Shown here: positions 35,704 through 44,304 of the stretch, one piece after another
How the letters are laid out: every line of letters starts with the position of its first letter
Position numbering within the stretch: the first letter of the stretch is position 1
NCBI RefSeq assembly: GCF_034119845.1
Contig: NZ_CP139420.1
Location: forward strand, 3,412,001-3,476,000
Direction of reading: 5' to 3'
Source: Flavobacterium sp. NG2
GTDB taxonomy: Bacteria > Bacteroidota > Bacteroidia > Flavobacteriales > Flavobacteriaceae
DNA length: 64,000 nucleotides
The notes under the pieces: model-generated
Told to the model about the DNA's origin: nothing
Database searches by the model: none
Seen by the model: the letters and a program-made list of their open reading frames with translations, nothing else
Made by a program: the position numbers and the translations under genes

Positions 35704-36354
35704 CTACTCAAAAAACACATCAGCTTTCCATCGCTCTGCATTAGTAATGATATAATTCAATATCCTAATTTAAGATTGCTCGTTTCTTATAATATGATCA
35801 TGAAAGGAACGATGCCAAGCAAAACTTTCTAATCCTGAACGCCGAATTAATTTGGACGAAGTTGTTTTATAGGCACCAACTAATTCCGATAATGATTTAA
35901 TTTTTATAGTTGCATCTGAAACCAGACTAGAATCAATCTCAATGATGGCGTGAACATGATTTGGCATCACGATACTAGAATGTAACACTACATACTCATA
36001 CTGCTCCTCTAACCATTCTAATTGTTTATAGGCTATTTCACCAAATTGATTTAAAATCATCAATTGATTATTGCTTTCTTTGGATTCCATTTGCAAATTT
36101 GAATGTAATTCATCTTCGGATTGGGGCATATCTTCTGGCTGGGGGGAATGTACGGGCTCGGGGGAATGTACGGATAGGGGCGCATGTTCGAATAGGGGCG
36201 CATGTACGGACAGGTCGCGACCTGTCCCTACAGTCCCTACGTAACCAAAACAACATTTTCTATCCTCTACACATATCGTAACAAAATATAAATTATCACT
36301 TGAATAATCATATCCTAACATTCTATTGCGTTTTCTACTTTTCATTTTTAACAT
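35704..36354 (-). pseudogene. RAYT/Y1-type (IS200-like) transposase, broken by a stop codon
   Basis: The frame encodes YFVTICVEDRKCCFG, the metal-binding HUH motif MPNHVHAII, and SFHDHIIRNEQS, then meets TAA at 35770-35772. Past the stop the same frame continues ILNYIITNAERWKADVFFE to 35704. That segment is the helix expected to carry the catalytic tyrosine, so the intact part (194 codons) lacks it. Between the first and second motifs is an insertion built from an 18-bp tandem unit and a REP palindrome (GRDLSV). This gene is likely the source of the REP elements around the CRISPR locus. Confidence 0.8.
36129..36227. repeat. 18-bp tandem units ending in a REP palindrome, inside the RAYT gene
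   Basis: About four units of the type ATAGGGGCGCATGTACGG are followed by GGACAGGTCGCGACCTGTCC (36208-36227). 18 bp keeps the reading frame, so the units encode VHAPLFEHAPLSVHSPEP-like repeats in the transposase. Confidence 0.75.
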
Positions 36355-36433
36355 TATAAAGACTACGATAAATATACATTTTTTTCTTACATTAAAACAA
36401 CAGAATTTATAATTTGGAAAAACATACCCATCT

Positions 36434-36529
36434 ACGGACTGGGGCGTATGTACGGACAGGAGAGCACATACACGAATAGAGACACATGTACAGATAGGGA
36501 CACATGTACGGACAGGTCGCGACCTGTCC
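36434..36529. repeat. Second 18-bp tandem array ending in a REP palindrome
   Basis: Diverged units (for example ACTGGGGCGTATGTACGG, ATAGGGACACATGTACGG) again lead into GGACAGGTCGCGACCTGTCC (36510-36529). The array fills the intergenic space between the RAYT pseudogene and rmuC. Its architecture repeats that inside the gene. Confidence 0.75.
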
Positions 36530-36615
36530 CCACGTCATTAAAAAAATTAATCCTACCCTACTACATCCGCACAATTTATTCTTACTTTTACTTTCTATAA
36601 AAAAACAATCATTCT

Positions 36616-37986
36616 ATGCCTACAATCCTTTCCTTTTTATTGGTTTTTATTATTGCACTTGCACTTGGTTTTACAATAGGTAAAATGCTTTTATCGGCTC
36701 GTTTTCAAGCCGAAAAAAGTGGTTTGGAAGAAAAACTAAACGGACTTAACTTTCAACTAACTCAATTGAAAGAACAGCTTATCCAAGACCGAACTTCATT
36801 TGAAAAACAATTGGAAACTAGCCAAACCGAGAAAGAATTGATTCGGAACGAAAAAGACAGCCTTGCTATCCAACTTTCGAAAAAAGAAGTCGATTTTGAA
36901 AACCTTTGGGAACGCAACAAAGAACAAAAAGAAGAAGTAGAGAAACTACAGGAAAAATTCACCAAAGAATTTGAAAACCTAGCTAATAAAATCCTAGACG
37001 AAAAGTCAAATAAATTCACAGAACAGAATAAAGAAAACATGAAAAATATCTTGTCTCCTTTGCAAGATAAAATTCAACTATTCGAAAAGAAAGTCGAGGA
37101 TACTCATAAAGAAAGTATTGATTATCATGCGGCATTACGCCAACAAATTTTGGGTCTACGCGAAATGAATCTTCAAATGAGCAAGGAGACTCTGAATTTG
37201 ACCAAAGCCTTAAAAGGAGACAGTAAAATGCAAGGGAACTGGGGCGAACTCGTATTAGAACGTGTACTCGAAAAATCGGGTTTAGAAAAGGGACGTGAAT
37301 ACGAAGTGCAACAAAGTTTTACCACTGAGGAAGGCAACCGTGTATTTCCTGATGTTGTCATCAATTTACCTGATGGCAAGAAGATGATTGTCGACTCTAA
37401 AGTTTCGTTGACAGCCTATGAGAAATACATCAACGAGGATGACGATGATTTAAAAATAAGTTTCTTAAAAGAACACACCAACTCGATTAAGCGACATGTA
37501 GAACAATTAGGCAACAAAAATTATCAGGATTTATACCAAATTGAAAGCCCTGATTTTGTTTTGTTATTTATCCCGATAGAGCCTGCCTTTGCAATTGCCT
37601 TAAATGAGGACACGAGTTTATACAACAAAGCTTTTGAGAAAAACATTGTGATTGTTACCCCTGCGACTTTGCTAGCAACCTTACGCACTATTGACAGTAT
37701 GTGGACCAATCAAAAACAACAGGAAAATGCTTTTGAAATTGCACGCCAAGCTGGTGCACTATACGATAAATTTGAAGGCTTCCTAGCCGACTTAATCAAA
37801 ATTGGTAAAAAAATAGACGAAAGTAAAATAGAATATAGCGGTGCTATGAACAAACTTTTTGAAGGAAAAGGAAACCTTATCACGAGCGTTGAGAAATTAA
37901 AAAAGATGGGGGCCAAAGCCAAAAAATCACTCCCTGAAAATATTTTAGCAAGAGCGGATAAAAATGAATCCAAACTAATCAATTAA
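36616..37986 (+). CDS. rmuC: DNA recombination protein RmuC
   Basis: 456 residues. One N-terminal membrane helix (about 4-24) is followed by a long coiled coil (about 35-200) and the RmuC core with GNWGELVLERVLEKSGL, PDVVINLPDGKKMIVDSKVSL and SPDFVLLFIPIEPAF. RmuC proteins have a PD-(D/E)XK nuclease-like core and limit inversions at short inverted repeats. In a region full of palindromes this is a notable but probably coincidental neighbour. Confidence 0.95.
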   Translation: MPTILSFLLVFIIALALGFTIGKMLLSARFQAEKSGLEEKLNGLNFQLTQLKEQLIQDRTSFEKQLETSQTEKELIRNEKDSLAIQLSKKEVDFENLWERNKEQKEEVEKLQEKFTKEFENLANKILDEKSNKFTEQNKENMKNILSPLQDKIQLFEKKVEDTHKESIDYHAALRQQILGLREMNLQMSKETLNLTKALKGDSKMQGNWGELVLERVLEKSGLEKGREYEVQQSFTTEEGNRVFPDVVINLPDGKKMIVDSKVSLTAYEKYINEDDDDLKISFLKEHTNSIKRHVEQLGNKNYQDLYQIESPDFVLLFIPIEPAFAIALNEDTSLYNKAFEKNIVIVTPATLLATLRTIDSMWTNQKQQENAFEIARQAGALYDKFEGFLADLIKIGKKIDESKIEYSGAMNKLFEGKGNLITSVEKLKKMGAKAKKSLPENILARADKNESKLIN

Positions 37987-38026
37987 TAAAAGTTCTACTG
38001 CAATTATTTTATTTTTTACAACCCTT

Positions 38027-38064
38027 AAAAAAGCACTAAAAATCGTATTTTTCAGTGCTTTTTT
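38027..38064 (+). terminator. Terminator of rmuC
   Basis: AAAAAAGCACT pairs with AGTGCTTTTTT (38054-38064); the inner AAAAAT/ATTTTT extends the stem. It lies 40 bp after rmuC. Confidence 0.88.
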
Positions 38065-38121
38065 GTTTTTATTTTCCTAAAAAAAATCGTAACTTTAAAA
38101 GACTCTCAAAATTTTTCAACA

Positions 38122-38661
38122 ATGAAAAATTCGCTACTCTTTTTATTCTTTTTTATCTTTACCGCTACCTATTCTCAAAAAATAATGACGGTCAAAAATG
38201 CTATTGTTTTTTTTGAAGCATCCGTACCTATCTTTGAACCTGTAGCTGCTAAAAACGAAAGTATTGGGGGAGTACTAAATGTAAAACGAGGCTATATTTC
38301 ATTTGAAATTCCGATGAAAAATTTTCGATTTGAAAGAAGTTTAATGGAAACACATTTCAATGAGAATTATCTTGAAACCAATCGTTTTCCAAAAGCCACT
38401 TTTAAAGGAATCATCGAAAAATTCGAAATAAAAATAGTAACTAGTATTCCTAAAATATTTGTGATCAAAGGCAAAATTACCATCCATGGTCAATCAAAAA
38501 ATATCACGGTTACTGGAAAAATTAAACAGTCTGAAAAAGGTATTGAACTTCTTTCTGAATTTTCACTAAACACAGATGACTTTGCTATCGATATTCCTTA
38601 TTTAGTGCGGGATAAAATATCCAAAAATGTCTCAGTATCTATAAGTTCTATCTTTCAATAA
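38122..38661 (+). CDS. YceI-like secreted protein, paralog 1
   Basis: 179 residues with a signal peptide (to about TYSQ). The YceI-like body shows IVFFEASVPIFEPV, NFRFERSLMETHFNENYLE and RFPKATFKGII. It is closely related to the protein encoded at 40477-41025, which has FEASVPSFEEV, FRFKVALMEEHFNENYIE and KYPKATFKGTI. Such proteins are thought to bind lipids or quinone-like molecules in the periplasm. The two paralogs bracket a beta-barrel, an OB-fold and a cytochrome-like gene. Confidence 0.85.
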   Translation: MKNSLLFLFFFIFTATYSQKIMTVKNAIVFFEASVPIFEPVAAKNESIGGVLNVKRGYISFEIPMKNFRFERSLMETHFNENYLETNRFPKATFKGIIEKFEIKIVTSIPKIFVIKGKITIHGQSKNITVTGKIKQSEKGIELLSEFSLNTDDFAIDIPYLVRDKISKNVSVSISSIFQ

Positions 38662-38688
38662 ATCAGAACTCAATACGCATTTTTCTTG

Positions 38689-39564
38689 TCAAAAAACTCT
38701 AACCAAATTAAACCCAAAAGAAATTTCTCCTTTTGTCCATTCTCCAGTGGTTTGTCCTAAAAAACCAGATTCGTGCATTGCTCTTGAATTAGTAAAATGC
38801 ATTTGAAATACATGACCTCCTGTCTCTAGGTCGACTCCTATCGAAATTGGATTTTTATAGATTGACTGTGAAGCCCTATTTAAATGTGCTCCATAATCCA
38901 TATTTAACGACCAACGTTTAGCTAATTTATACCTTCCTCCTATACCTATTGCCAATTGACTATTCTCTTGCGGATTTGGTGTAATTACATTGTTATTAGA
39001 ATCCAAAATATCTCGTACTACATTTTCATGAAAAAAAGTTGGCGCTAGCTCTAATGACAATTTATCGCTTACTTTTCTAGAAACTAACAACTGACTAACA
39101 TATGTCAAACGATGCTTAAACTCCAATAAAGGAAAAAATTGCTTTTTCATTTCCGAATTTATCGCCACACTATTAAACCCTACAATGGTGAGTGGAAAAC
39201 CATCCGATTTTTGAGAAACTAATAAATACTTAATCCCTGCATCATAGGTTTTTTGAAAACCAGTACGAGAAATATGCAAAGTGACTCCTTCAGTCAATCC
39301 ATAAGCAAACTTTATTTGGGTGACAGCATCATCGATTCCGAAGAAATCTTCAAAACCATTTTTGACATAGTCAAAACGATGGGCCACTACAAAAAACAAA
39401 TCGCCTTTCCCTACCAATTTAGTGGATTCAAAATTTACTATTTTGAGAGATTTAAAGGCCGAAGTAGATTTTGTATCAACCTTTTTAGTATCAATCTCAC
39501 TCAATAAATCATTTTGCGACAACATATAAAAAGGAACCAACAAGGTTATCAATAGATATTTCAT
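38689..39564 (-). CDS. DUF5777-family outer-membrane beta-barrel protein
   Basis: 291 residues: signal peptide, then alternating polar and hydrophobic strands ending in ISFGFNLVRVF, a C-terminal aromatic suited to outer-membrane assembly. The motif LFFVVAHRFDYVKNGFEDFFGIDDAVTQIKFAYGLT (quoted by parts: AHRFDYVKNG, FFGIDDA, IKFAYGLT) recalls the DUF5777 family. Function unknown. Recurrent linkage with YceI and cytochrome genes suggests an envelope redox or lipid role. Confidence 0.75.
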   Translation of the reverse strand: MKYLLITLLVPFYMLSQNDLLSEIDTKKVDTKSTSAFKSLKIVNFESTKLVGKGDLFFVVAHRFDYVKNGFEDFFGIDDAVTQIKFAYGLTEGVTLHISRTGFQKTYDAGIKYLLVSQKSDGFPLTIVGFNSVAINSEMKKQFFPLLEFKHRLTYVSQLLVSRKVSDKLSLELAPTFFHENVVRDILDSNNNVITPNPQENSQLAIGIGGRYKLAKRWSLNMDYGAHLNRASQSIYKNPISIGVDLETGGHVFQMHFTNSRAMHESGFLGQTTGEWTKGEISFGFNLVRVF

Positions 39565-39612
39565 AATAGGTGTTTTTTTTTTAATAATTACAGAAAAAAG
39601 CGTTTTACTTAT

Positions 39613-39999
39613 TTATTTTACAATTACAGATTGATCTAGTTTTAATTCTTCCAATAAAGAATCATAACCTATCAGTCTTCCCTTAATTTTTATTTTATCA
39701 CCTTCATTGATGCTATCATGAATATTTTCATTAATGACTGCATGCAATTGTTTATTCAAAACCAATGTTCGATTTTCTCTCTGTAGCGAACTAATTACAC
39801 CCGAAACGACAATTGTTTTATCAAGATACTCCAAATTTGATTGAGATTCATCAGCTTGATAAGCCTCAAATAAAGTTTTAACATCACCATGATACGCTTC
39901 ATTTTCAGTCTCTATATCGCGATGTACTTTATAGACATATAAATAACCAGCTATCGCAATTGTGATAAATGCAACAACAAAAAGGATATATTTTTTCAT
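39613..39999 (-). CDS. OB-fold (tRNA_anti-like) membrane-anchored protein
   Basis: 128 residues. An N-terminal membrane helix (about 4-22) is followed by an OB-fold domain (about 55-128: LDKTIVVSGVISSLQ, INEGDKIKIKGRLIGYD) resembling the tRNA_anti-like family. Probably periplasmic. It precedes the beta-barrel gene by 48 bp on the same strand and diverges from the cytochrome-like gene. The function is unknown. Confidence 0.75.
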   Translation of the reverse strand: MKKYILFVVAFITIAIAGYLYVYKVHRDIETENEAYHGDVKTLFEAYQADESQSNLEYLDKTIVVSGVISSLQRENRTLVLNKQLHAVINENIHDSINEGDKIKIKGRLIGYDSLLEELKLDQSVIVK

Positions 40000-40063
40000 G
40001 ATTTTATAGTTTAAATTAAAATATTATTTGAATTTAATTAAAATTTATCAGTTTTTATAACTA

Positions 40064-40088
40064 ATTTTAAGGTAGTTAGCCTTAAAAT
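40064..40088. promoter_or_regulatory. 9-bp inverted repeat in the divergent promoter region
   Basis: ATTTTAAGG (40064-40072) and CCTTAAAAT (40080-40088) flank 7 bases, ending 9 bp before the cytochrome-like ATG at 40098. It may be an operator for the divergent OB-fold and cytochrome genes, or a 5' UTR hairpin affecting translation of the latter. Confidence 0.45.
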
Positions 40089-40097
40089 CCAAAACCA

Positions 40098-40472
40098 ATG
40101 AAAAAATACCACTTAATTGCGATTACGATTTATACTTTTTTAAATTTGAGTTGTTCAAATAATTCTGAGTCTGATTTGACAACAGAACCTAATCCCACGC
40201 CTACTCCTACGACAATTACGTATACCAATACAATTAATGCCATAATATCAACCAATTGTATTTCTTGCCATGGTGTCCCTACCACAAATGGAGCGTCTAT
40301 TTCATTAAACACCTACACCAAAGTCAAAAATGCCGTTTCAAATGACCAACTCATTGAACGAATTTCAAAAGCTCAAGGAGAAAGCGGTTTGATGCCTTAT
40401 AATGGCACACGCTTACCGCAAGCGACCATTGATAAGGTGGTAAGCTGGAAAAATGACGGTTTTAAAGAATAA
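40098..40472 (+). CDS. Small cytochrome c-like lipoprotein
   Basis: 124 residues. The N-terminus ends in a lipobox-like LNLSCS, then a Thr/Pro-rich linker and a single haem motif CISCHG (CxxCH) followed by MPYNGTRLP, whose Met could be the sixth ligand. It is probably an exported, lipid-anchored monohaem electron carrier. The next YceI gene begins 4 bp after its stop, so the two are co-transcribed. Confidence 0.82.
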   Translation: MKKYHLIAITIYTFLNLSCSNNSESDLTTEPNPTPTPTTITYTNTINAIISTNCISCHGVPTTNGASISLNTYTKVKNAVSNDQLIERISKAQGESGLMPYNGTRLPQATIDKVVSWKNDGFKE

Positions 40473-40476
40473 TATT

Positions 40477-41025
40477 ATGAAGAATTTTTATTTATTAAAT
40501 ATTGCTTTTCTATTCATGATATCCATTGGTTTTTCACAAGAAAGAAAAATCACCAAATCAGGTACTATTACTTTTGAAGCCTCTGTTCCTTCATTCGAAG
40601 AAGTTAAAGCTACGAACAACAGTGTCAGTTGTATCTTGAACACGAATACTGGTGAATTAGCAAGTCTCGCTTTGGTAAAAGGATTCCGATTCAAAGTTGC
40701 CTTAATGGAAGAACATTTTAATGAAAATTATATCGAAAGTAATAAATATCCTAAGGCGACTTTTAAAGGAACAATTAAAAATTTTAATCTAATGAGCCTT
40801 AGCACTGATGTTCCAAAAACACTTGTCTTAAATGGAATACTCAGCATACATGGTAAAACAAAGGAAATCACTACCTCTGTAACACTCAAAAAAATAAAGA
40901 ATGATATTGAATTACAATCTCAATTCATTGTTACTCCTTCGGATTTTGATATCCATATCCCAAAAGTGGTCAGTAAAAAAGTAGCCGAAACGGTTACTAT
41001 CAAAATCGATTTTTTACTTAAATAA
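40477..41025 (+). CDS. YceI-like secreted protein, paralog 2
   Basis: 182 residues from the ATG at 40477 (MKNFYLLNIAFLFMISIGFSQ signal, quoted as MKNFYLLNIA then FLFMISIGFSQ). The upstream ATG at 40453 lies inside the cytochrome gene and lacks a signal-like start, so it is not preferred. It resembles paralog 1 at 38122-38661 and follows the cytochrome c-like gene by 4 bp, pointing to a joint periplasmic function. Confidence 0.85.
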   Translation: MKNFYLLNIAFLFMISIGFSQERKITKSGTITFEASVPSFEEVKATNNSVSCILNTNTGELASLALVKGFRFKVALMEEHFNENYIESNKYPKATFKGTIKNFNLMSLSTDVPKTLVLNGILSIHGKTKEITTSVTLKKIKNDIELQSQFIVTPSDFDIHIPKVVSKKVAETVTIKIDFLLK

Positions 41026-41039
41026 CAAAAATCAGAAAC

Positions 41040-41951
41040 TTATTTCAAACAATTCCTTATTGCAGTTTCTAAATCTTTATACTGAAACTGAAACCCCAAC
41101 TTCTTAATTTTTTCTGGCGAAACTCTTTGTCCTGTCAAAACAATAACGGCCATTTCACCAAGTAAAATACGGAGCATAAAAGCAGGTACATTGGGTAGTA
41201 GTATTTTATATCCTAATACCTTGGCTAATTTTTTAGAAAATATAGCATTGGTTGTGTTATCAAATACCGCAGCGTTATAGGCTCCATTCATCTGTGGATT
41301 TTCGATAGCTTCCAAATAAATCCGACATAAATCATCAATATGAATCCAAGGCATAAATTGTTTTCCCGTACCAATAGCCGAGCCCAATCTCCATTTAAAC
41401 AAAGGTAATATTTTACTCAAAAAACCACCTTTCCCTAAAACCAAACCAGTGCGAACTTTCACTATTCTGTTTGCATATAAAGCCATTTCATCAGCAACAG
41501 CTTCCCATTTCTGACAGGTACTCCCTAAAAAATCAGTCGCAGCAACTCTTTCTTCTGAACAAATCTTAGTTTTATTATACCCCCCATAAATTCCAACCCC
41601 TGAAGCACTTATAAATGCATCCAATTTTTTATTATGTTTCTTTAAAATTGATTCTATGAGTTTCACTGGCTGTACCCTACTATCAACAATAGCTTTTTTT
41701 CTTGATTGTGTCCAGCGTTTACCAGCAATATTTTCTCCTGCCAAGTGAATGATACAATCTGCATTCAAAACAGCCTCTTCATCAATTATAAATTTATCAA
41801 TATCCCAAGTATAATAAGATAAGGACTCTTTGTTGGCTCTTTTAGATCTACTTAATACACTAACCGAAAACCCTTTGCTAATTAACAGGTTAGTTAGATG
41901 TTTCCCCACAAAACCCGTTCCTCCCGTGATGAGTATGTTCTTTTTTACCAT
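41040..41951 (-). CDS. TIGR01777-family NAD(P)-dependent epimerase (YfcH/SDR39U1)
   Basis: 303 residues. The Rossmann motif ITGGTGFVGKHLTNLLI is at the start, FISASGVGIYGGYNKT carries the catalytic-type Ser and Tyr region, and GKQFMPWIHIDDLCRI and NAAVFDNTTN are family motifs. The substrate is unknown. Genes of this family often occur in LitR/CarH light-response clusters. Here the gene diverges from a TetR gene, and its -7 element TATATTTG (41979-41986, minus strand) is visible. Confidence 0.9.
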   Translation of the reverse strand: MVKKNILITGGTGFVGKHLTNLLISKGFSVSVLSRSKRANKESLSYYTWDIDKFIIDEEAVLNADCIIHLAGENIAGKRWTQSRKKAIVDSRVQPVKLIESILKKHNKKLDAFISASGVGIYGGYNKTKICSEERVAATDFLGSTCQKWEAVADEMALYANRIVKVRTGLVLGKGGFLSKILPLFKWRLGSAIGTGKQFMPWIHIDDLCRIYLEAIENPQMNGAYNAAVFDNTTNAIFSKKLAKVLGYKILLPNVPAFMLRILLGEMAVIVLTGQRVSPEKIKKLGFQFQYKDLETAIRNCLK

Positions 41952-42013
41952 AATTCTTAACTGAATTTAGTTCATTAACAAATATACAACATTATTTTGT
42001 TTAGCATTTAACC

Positions 42014-42027
42014 AAAAAGATTAAACA
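42014..42027. promoter_or_regulatory. Shared 14-bp motif in the TIGR01777/TetR divergent promoter
   Basis: AAAAAGATTAAACA lies between the two divergent promoters, near the -33 region of the TIGR01777 gene and between -33 and -7 (TATCTTTA, 42035-42042) of the TetR gene. The identical 14-mer overlaps the promoter of the MerR-B12 gene at 52905-52918. A site for the light-sensing regulator is a reasonable hypothesis. Confidence 0.45.
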
Positions 42028-42065
42028 TTTTACCTATCTTTATGGTGAAAATAAAAATCAACATC

Positions 42066-42725
42066 ATGGCAACTAAAAAAATAAAGATTACTAAAGAGTA
42101 TATTATCAATCAATATATGAACTACAAGCTAGAACATAATGAAATTCCGCAATCAGTTCATGCATTTGCAAAAGCAAATGGGATGACAGAATCTGATTTC
42201 TATAAATTCTTCGGTGCGATGGAGGCTATTGAAAAAGAAATCTACTTGACTTTCTTAAATAATACCATTGAAATGATTGAAACCGACACCAATTATAGTA
42301 GTTATGATACCAAAACGAAACTTTTGAGTTTCTACTTCACTTTTTTTGAACTACTAACAGCAAATCGTTCTTATGTCAAATTAAGCTTGAACAATTATAA
42401 AAATCAGCTCAAAAATATTTTACAATTATCTAGTCTACATCAAGAATTTAAAAAATATATAGCTTCAATTGTAACTGAAGATTTCTTGCTAAAACAAGAA
42501 AAAGTTCAAGATTTTCAACAAAAAGCAATTCAAGAAGCCGCTTGGATACAGCTCTTGCTAACCCTTAAATTTTGGTTAGACGATGACTCAGCCTCATTCG
42601 AGAAAACAGATATTTACATTGAAAAATCAGTCAAACTAAGTTTTGAATTAATCAATATAGCTCCTATAGAAAGCTTAATTGACTTTGGAAAATTCATTTT
42701 CAAAGAAAAAATAAACCGCCAATAA
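42066..42725 (+). CDS. TetR-like regulator
   Basis: 219 residues from the ATG at 42066. The N-terminus (ITKEYIINQYMNYKLEHNEIP, then SVHAFAKANGMTESDFYKFFG) is a TetR-type helix-turn-helix with an extended first helix; the rest is helical. An in-frame ATG at 42042 falls on the -7 element, so it cannot be the start. Its stop overlaps the next ATG (TAATG). It leads an operon with an ABC1 kinase, a TIGR03643 protein and an SDR. Confidence 0.82.
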   Translation: MATKKIKITKEYIINQYMNYKLEHNEIPQSVHAFAKANGMTESDFYKFFGAMEAIEKEIYLTFLNNTIEMIETDTNYSSYDTKTKLLSFYFTFFELLTANRSYVKLSLNNYKNQLKNILQLSSLHQEFKKYIASIVTEDFLLKQEKVQDFQQKAIQEAAWIQLLLTLKFWLDDDSASFEKTDIYIEKSVKLSFELINIAPIESLIDFGKFIFKEKINRQ

Positions 42726-44029
42726 TGAAAACAATCGACTATATCCCAACCTCAAAAATTGAAAGAGCTACTAAATTGGTTCAAACAGGAGCTAAAGTAG
42801 GTGTAAACTACCTTAAATATTATGGTGAAAAAATAGTTAATCCAGAGCTCAACAAGGACAAACTCAATCAAGATAATGCCGAAGACATTTATGACGGCCT
42901 GAAAAACTTAAAAGGAAGTGCGCTAAAAGTAGCTCAGATGTTAAGTATGGATAAAAACTTCCTTCCACAAGCCTATGTAGAGAAATTCTCTTTATCTCAA
43001 TTTTCAGTCCCTCCCTTATCCGCTCCTTTGGTACTTAAAACTTTCAAGAATAATTTTGGAAAAACACCTTATGAATTGTTTGACGAATTCAACCCCAATT
43101 CGGTAAATGCTGCCAGTATAGGTCAAGTACATTTGGCACTAAAAAACAATAAAAAGTTAGCCGTAAAAATTCAATATCCAGGAGTGGCTAATAGTATATC
43201 ATCGGATTTAGCCTTAGTCAAACCTGTCGCTATCCGAATGTTTAATCTTCAAGGAAAAGACTCCGACAAGTATTTTAAAGAAGTTGAAGATAAATTAATT
43301 GAAGAAACAAATTACACGCTTGAATTACAACAAAGTCAAGAAATAGCAAACGCCTGTAGCCGAATTCCAAACCTAAATCTCCCTACTTACTATCCTGAAT
43401 TTTCTTCAGAAAAAATCCTAACTATGGATTGGATGCAAGGAGTCCATTTGTCTGAATTTGAAAATGATAATCCTATTGTTGCGAATAAACTGGGACAAGC
43501 CCTTTGGGATTTTTATATGTACCAAATCCATGTCTTGAAAAAAGTACATGCTGACCCACACCCAGGTAATTTTTTGGTGAATGAAAACCAAGAACTAGTT
43601 GCATTAGACTTTGGCTGTATGAAAACCATTCCGATGGATTTCTACATCCCATATTTTGAATTAATAAACAAAGAAATTATTGATAACGAAACTCTTTTCA
43701 GAGAAAAACTATTCAAATTAGAGATTCTAAGAGAGGATGATTCTGAGGATGAAAAGAAATATTTCACTCAAATGTTCTATGATTTACTTTCGTTATTTAC
43801 GCAACCTTTTCAATCAGCGACCTTTGACTTTTCAAATCCTGCTTTTTTTGAAAGTATTGCGCAACTAGGCGAACGGTTTTCTAACGACACTAATCTCAAG
43901 AAAATGAACGGAAATAGAGGATCTAAACACTTCATTTACATGAATCGAACCTTCTTTGGGCTTTATAATTTAATGTTTGATTTAAAAGCAAACATCACGG
44001 TTAATCAGTATCAAAATATACCATCATGA
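42725..44029 (+). CDS. ABC1/AarF-family atypical kinase (UbiB-like)
   Basis: 434 residues. The family's KGSALKVAQMLSM (KxGQ-like), NAASIGQVHLA (Ala-rich loop), LAVKIQYPGV with the conserved Lys, EETNYTLELQQ, VHADPHPGNFLV and ALDFGCMK motifs are all present. UbiB/ADCK proteins support quinone or lipid metabolism through an atypical ATPase activity. Genes overlap on both sides (TAATG and ATGA), so it belongs to one operon, possibly acting on isoprenoid lipids under light stress. Confidence 0.9.
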   Translation: MKTIDYIPTSKIERATKLVQTGAKVGVNYLKYYGEKIVNPELNKDKLNQDNAEDIYDGLKNLKGSALKVAQMLSMDKNFLPQAYVEKFSLSQFSVPPLSAPLVLKTFKNNFGKTPYELFDEFNPNSVNAASIGQVHLALKNNKKLAVKIQYPGVANSISSDLALVKPVAIRMFNLQGKDSDKYFKEVEDKLIEETNYTLELQQSQEIANACSRIPNLNLPTYYPEFSSEKILTMDWMQGVHLSEFENDNPIVANKLGQALWDFYMYQIHVLKKVHADPHPGNFLVNENQELVALDFGCMKTIPMDFYIPYFELINKEIIDNETLFREKLFKLEILREDDSEDEKKYFTQMFYDLLSLFTQPFQSATFDFSNPAFFESIAQLGERFSNDTNLKKMNGNRGSKHFIYMNRTFFGLYNLMFDLKANITVNQYQNIPS

Positions 44030-44304
44030 AAAGAGCACTTACTTCCATTGAAATCGACCGAATCATTGAAATGGCTTGGGAAGACCGAACACCATTTGAA
44101 GCCATCCTATTTCAATTTGGACTTAACGAATCGGATGTGATAACACTAATGCGAAACCAAATTAAAGCTTCTAGTTTTAAAAGATGGCGCAAAAGAGTTC
44201 AAGGACGAAAAACGAAACACGGACAATTAAGAACCTTCCTAAAAGGTCGGTTTAAATGTGCTTTACAAAGACAAATAAGCAATAATTCTATATCAAAAAG
44301 ATGA
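44026..44304 (+). CDS. TIGR03643/DUF2805-family small protein
   Basis: 92 residues, basic. The conserved IDRIIEMAWEDRTPFEAI and FKRWRKRVQGRKTKH segments identify the TIGR03643 (DUF2805) family, found next to SDR and photolyase genes in Bacteroidota and cyanobacteria. The function is unknown; the arginine/lysine-rich C-terminus suggests nucleic-acid contact. ATGA overlaps occur at both ends. Confidence 0.85.
   Translation: MKRALTSIEIDRIIEMAWEDRTPFEAILFQFGLNESDVITLMRNQIKASSFKRWRKRVQGRKTKHGQLRTFLKGRFKCALQRQISNNSISKR

Noticed and set aside
36099..36281. 60-codon plus-strand frame opposite the RAYT gene
   Set aside because: It is the complement of the 18-bp tandem units and REP palindrome.
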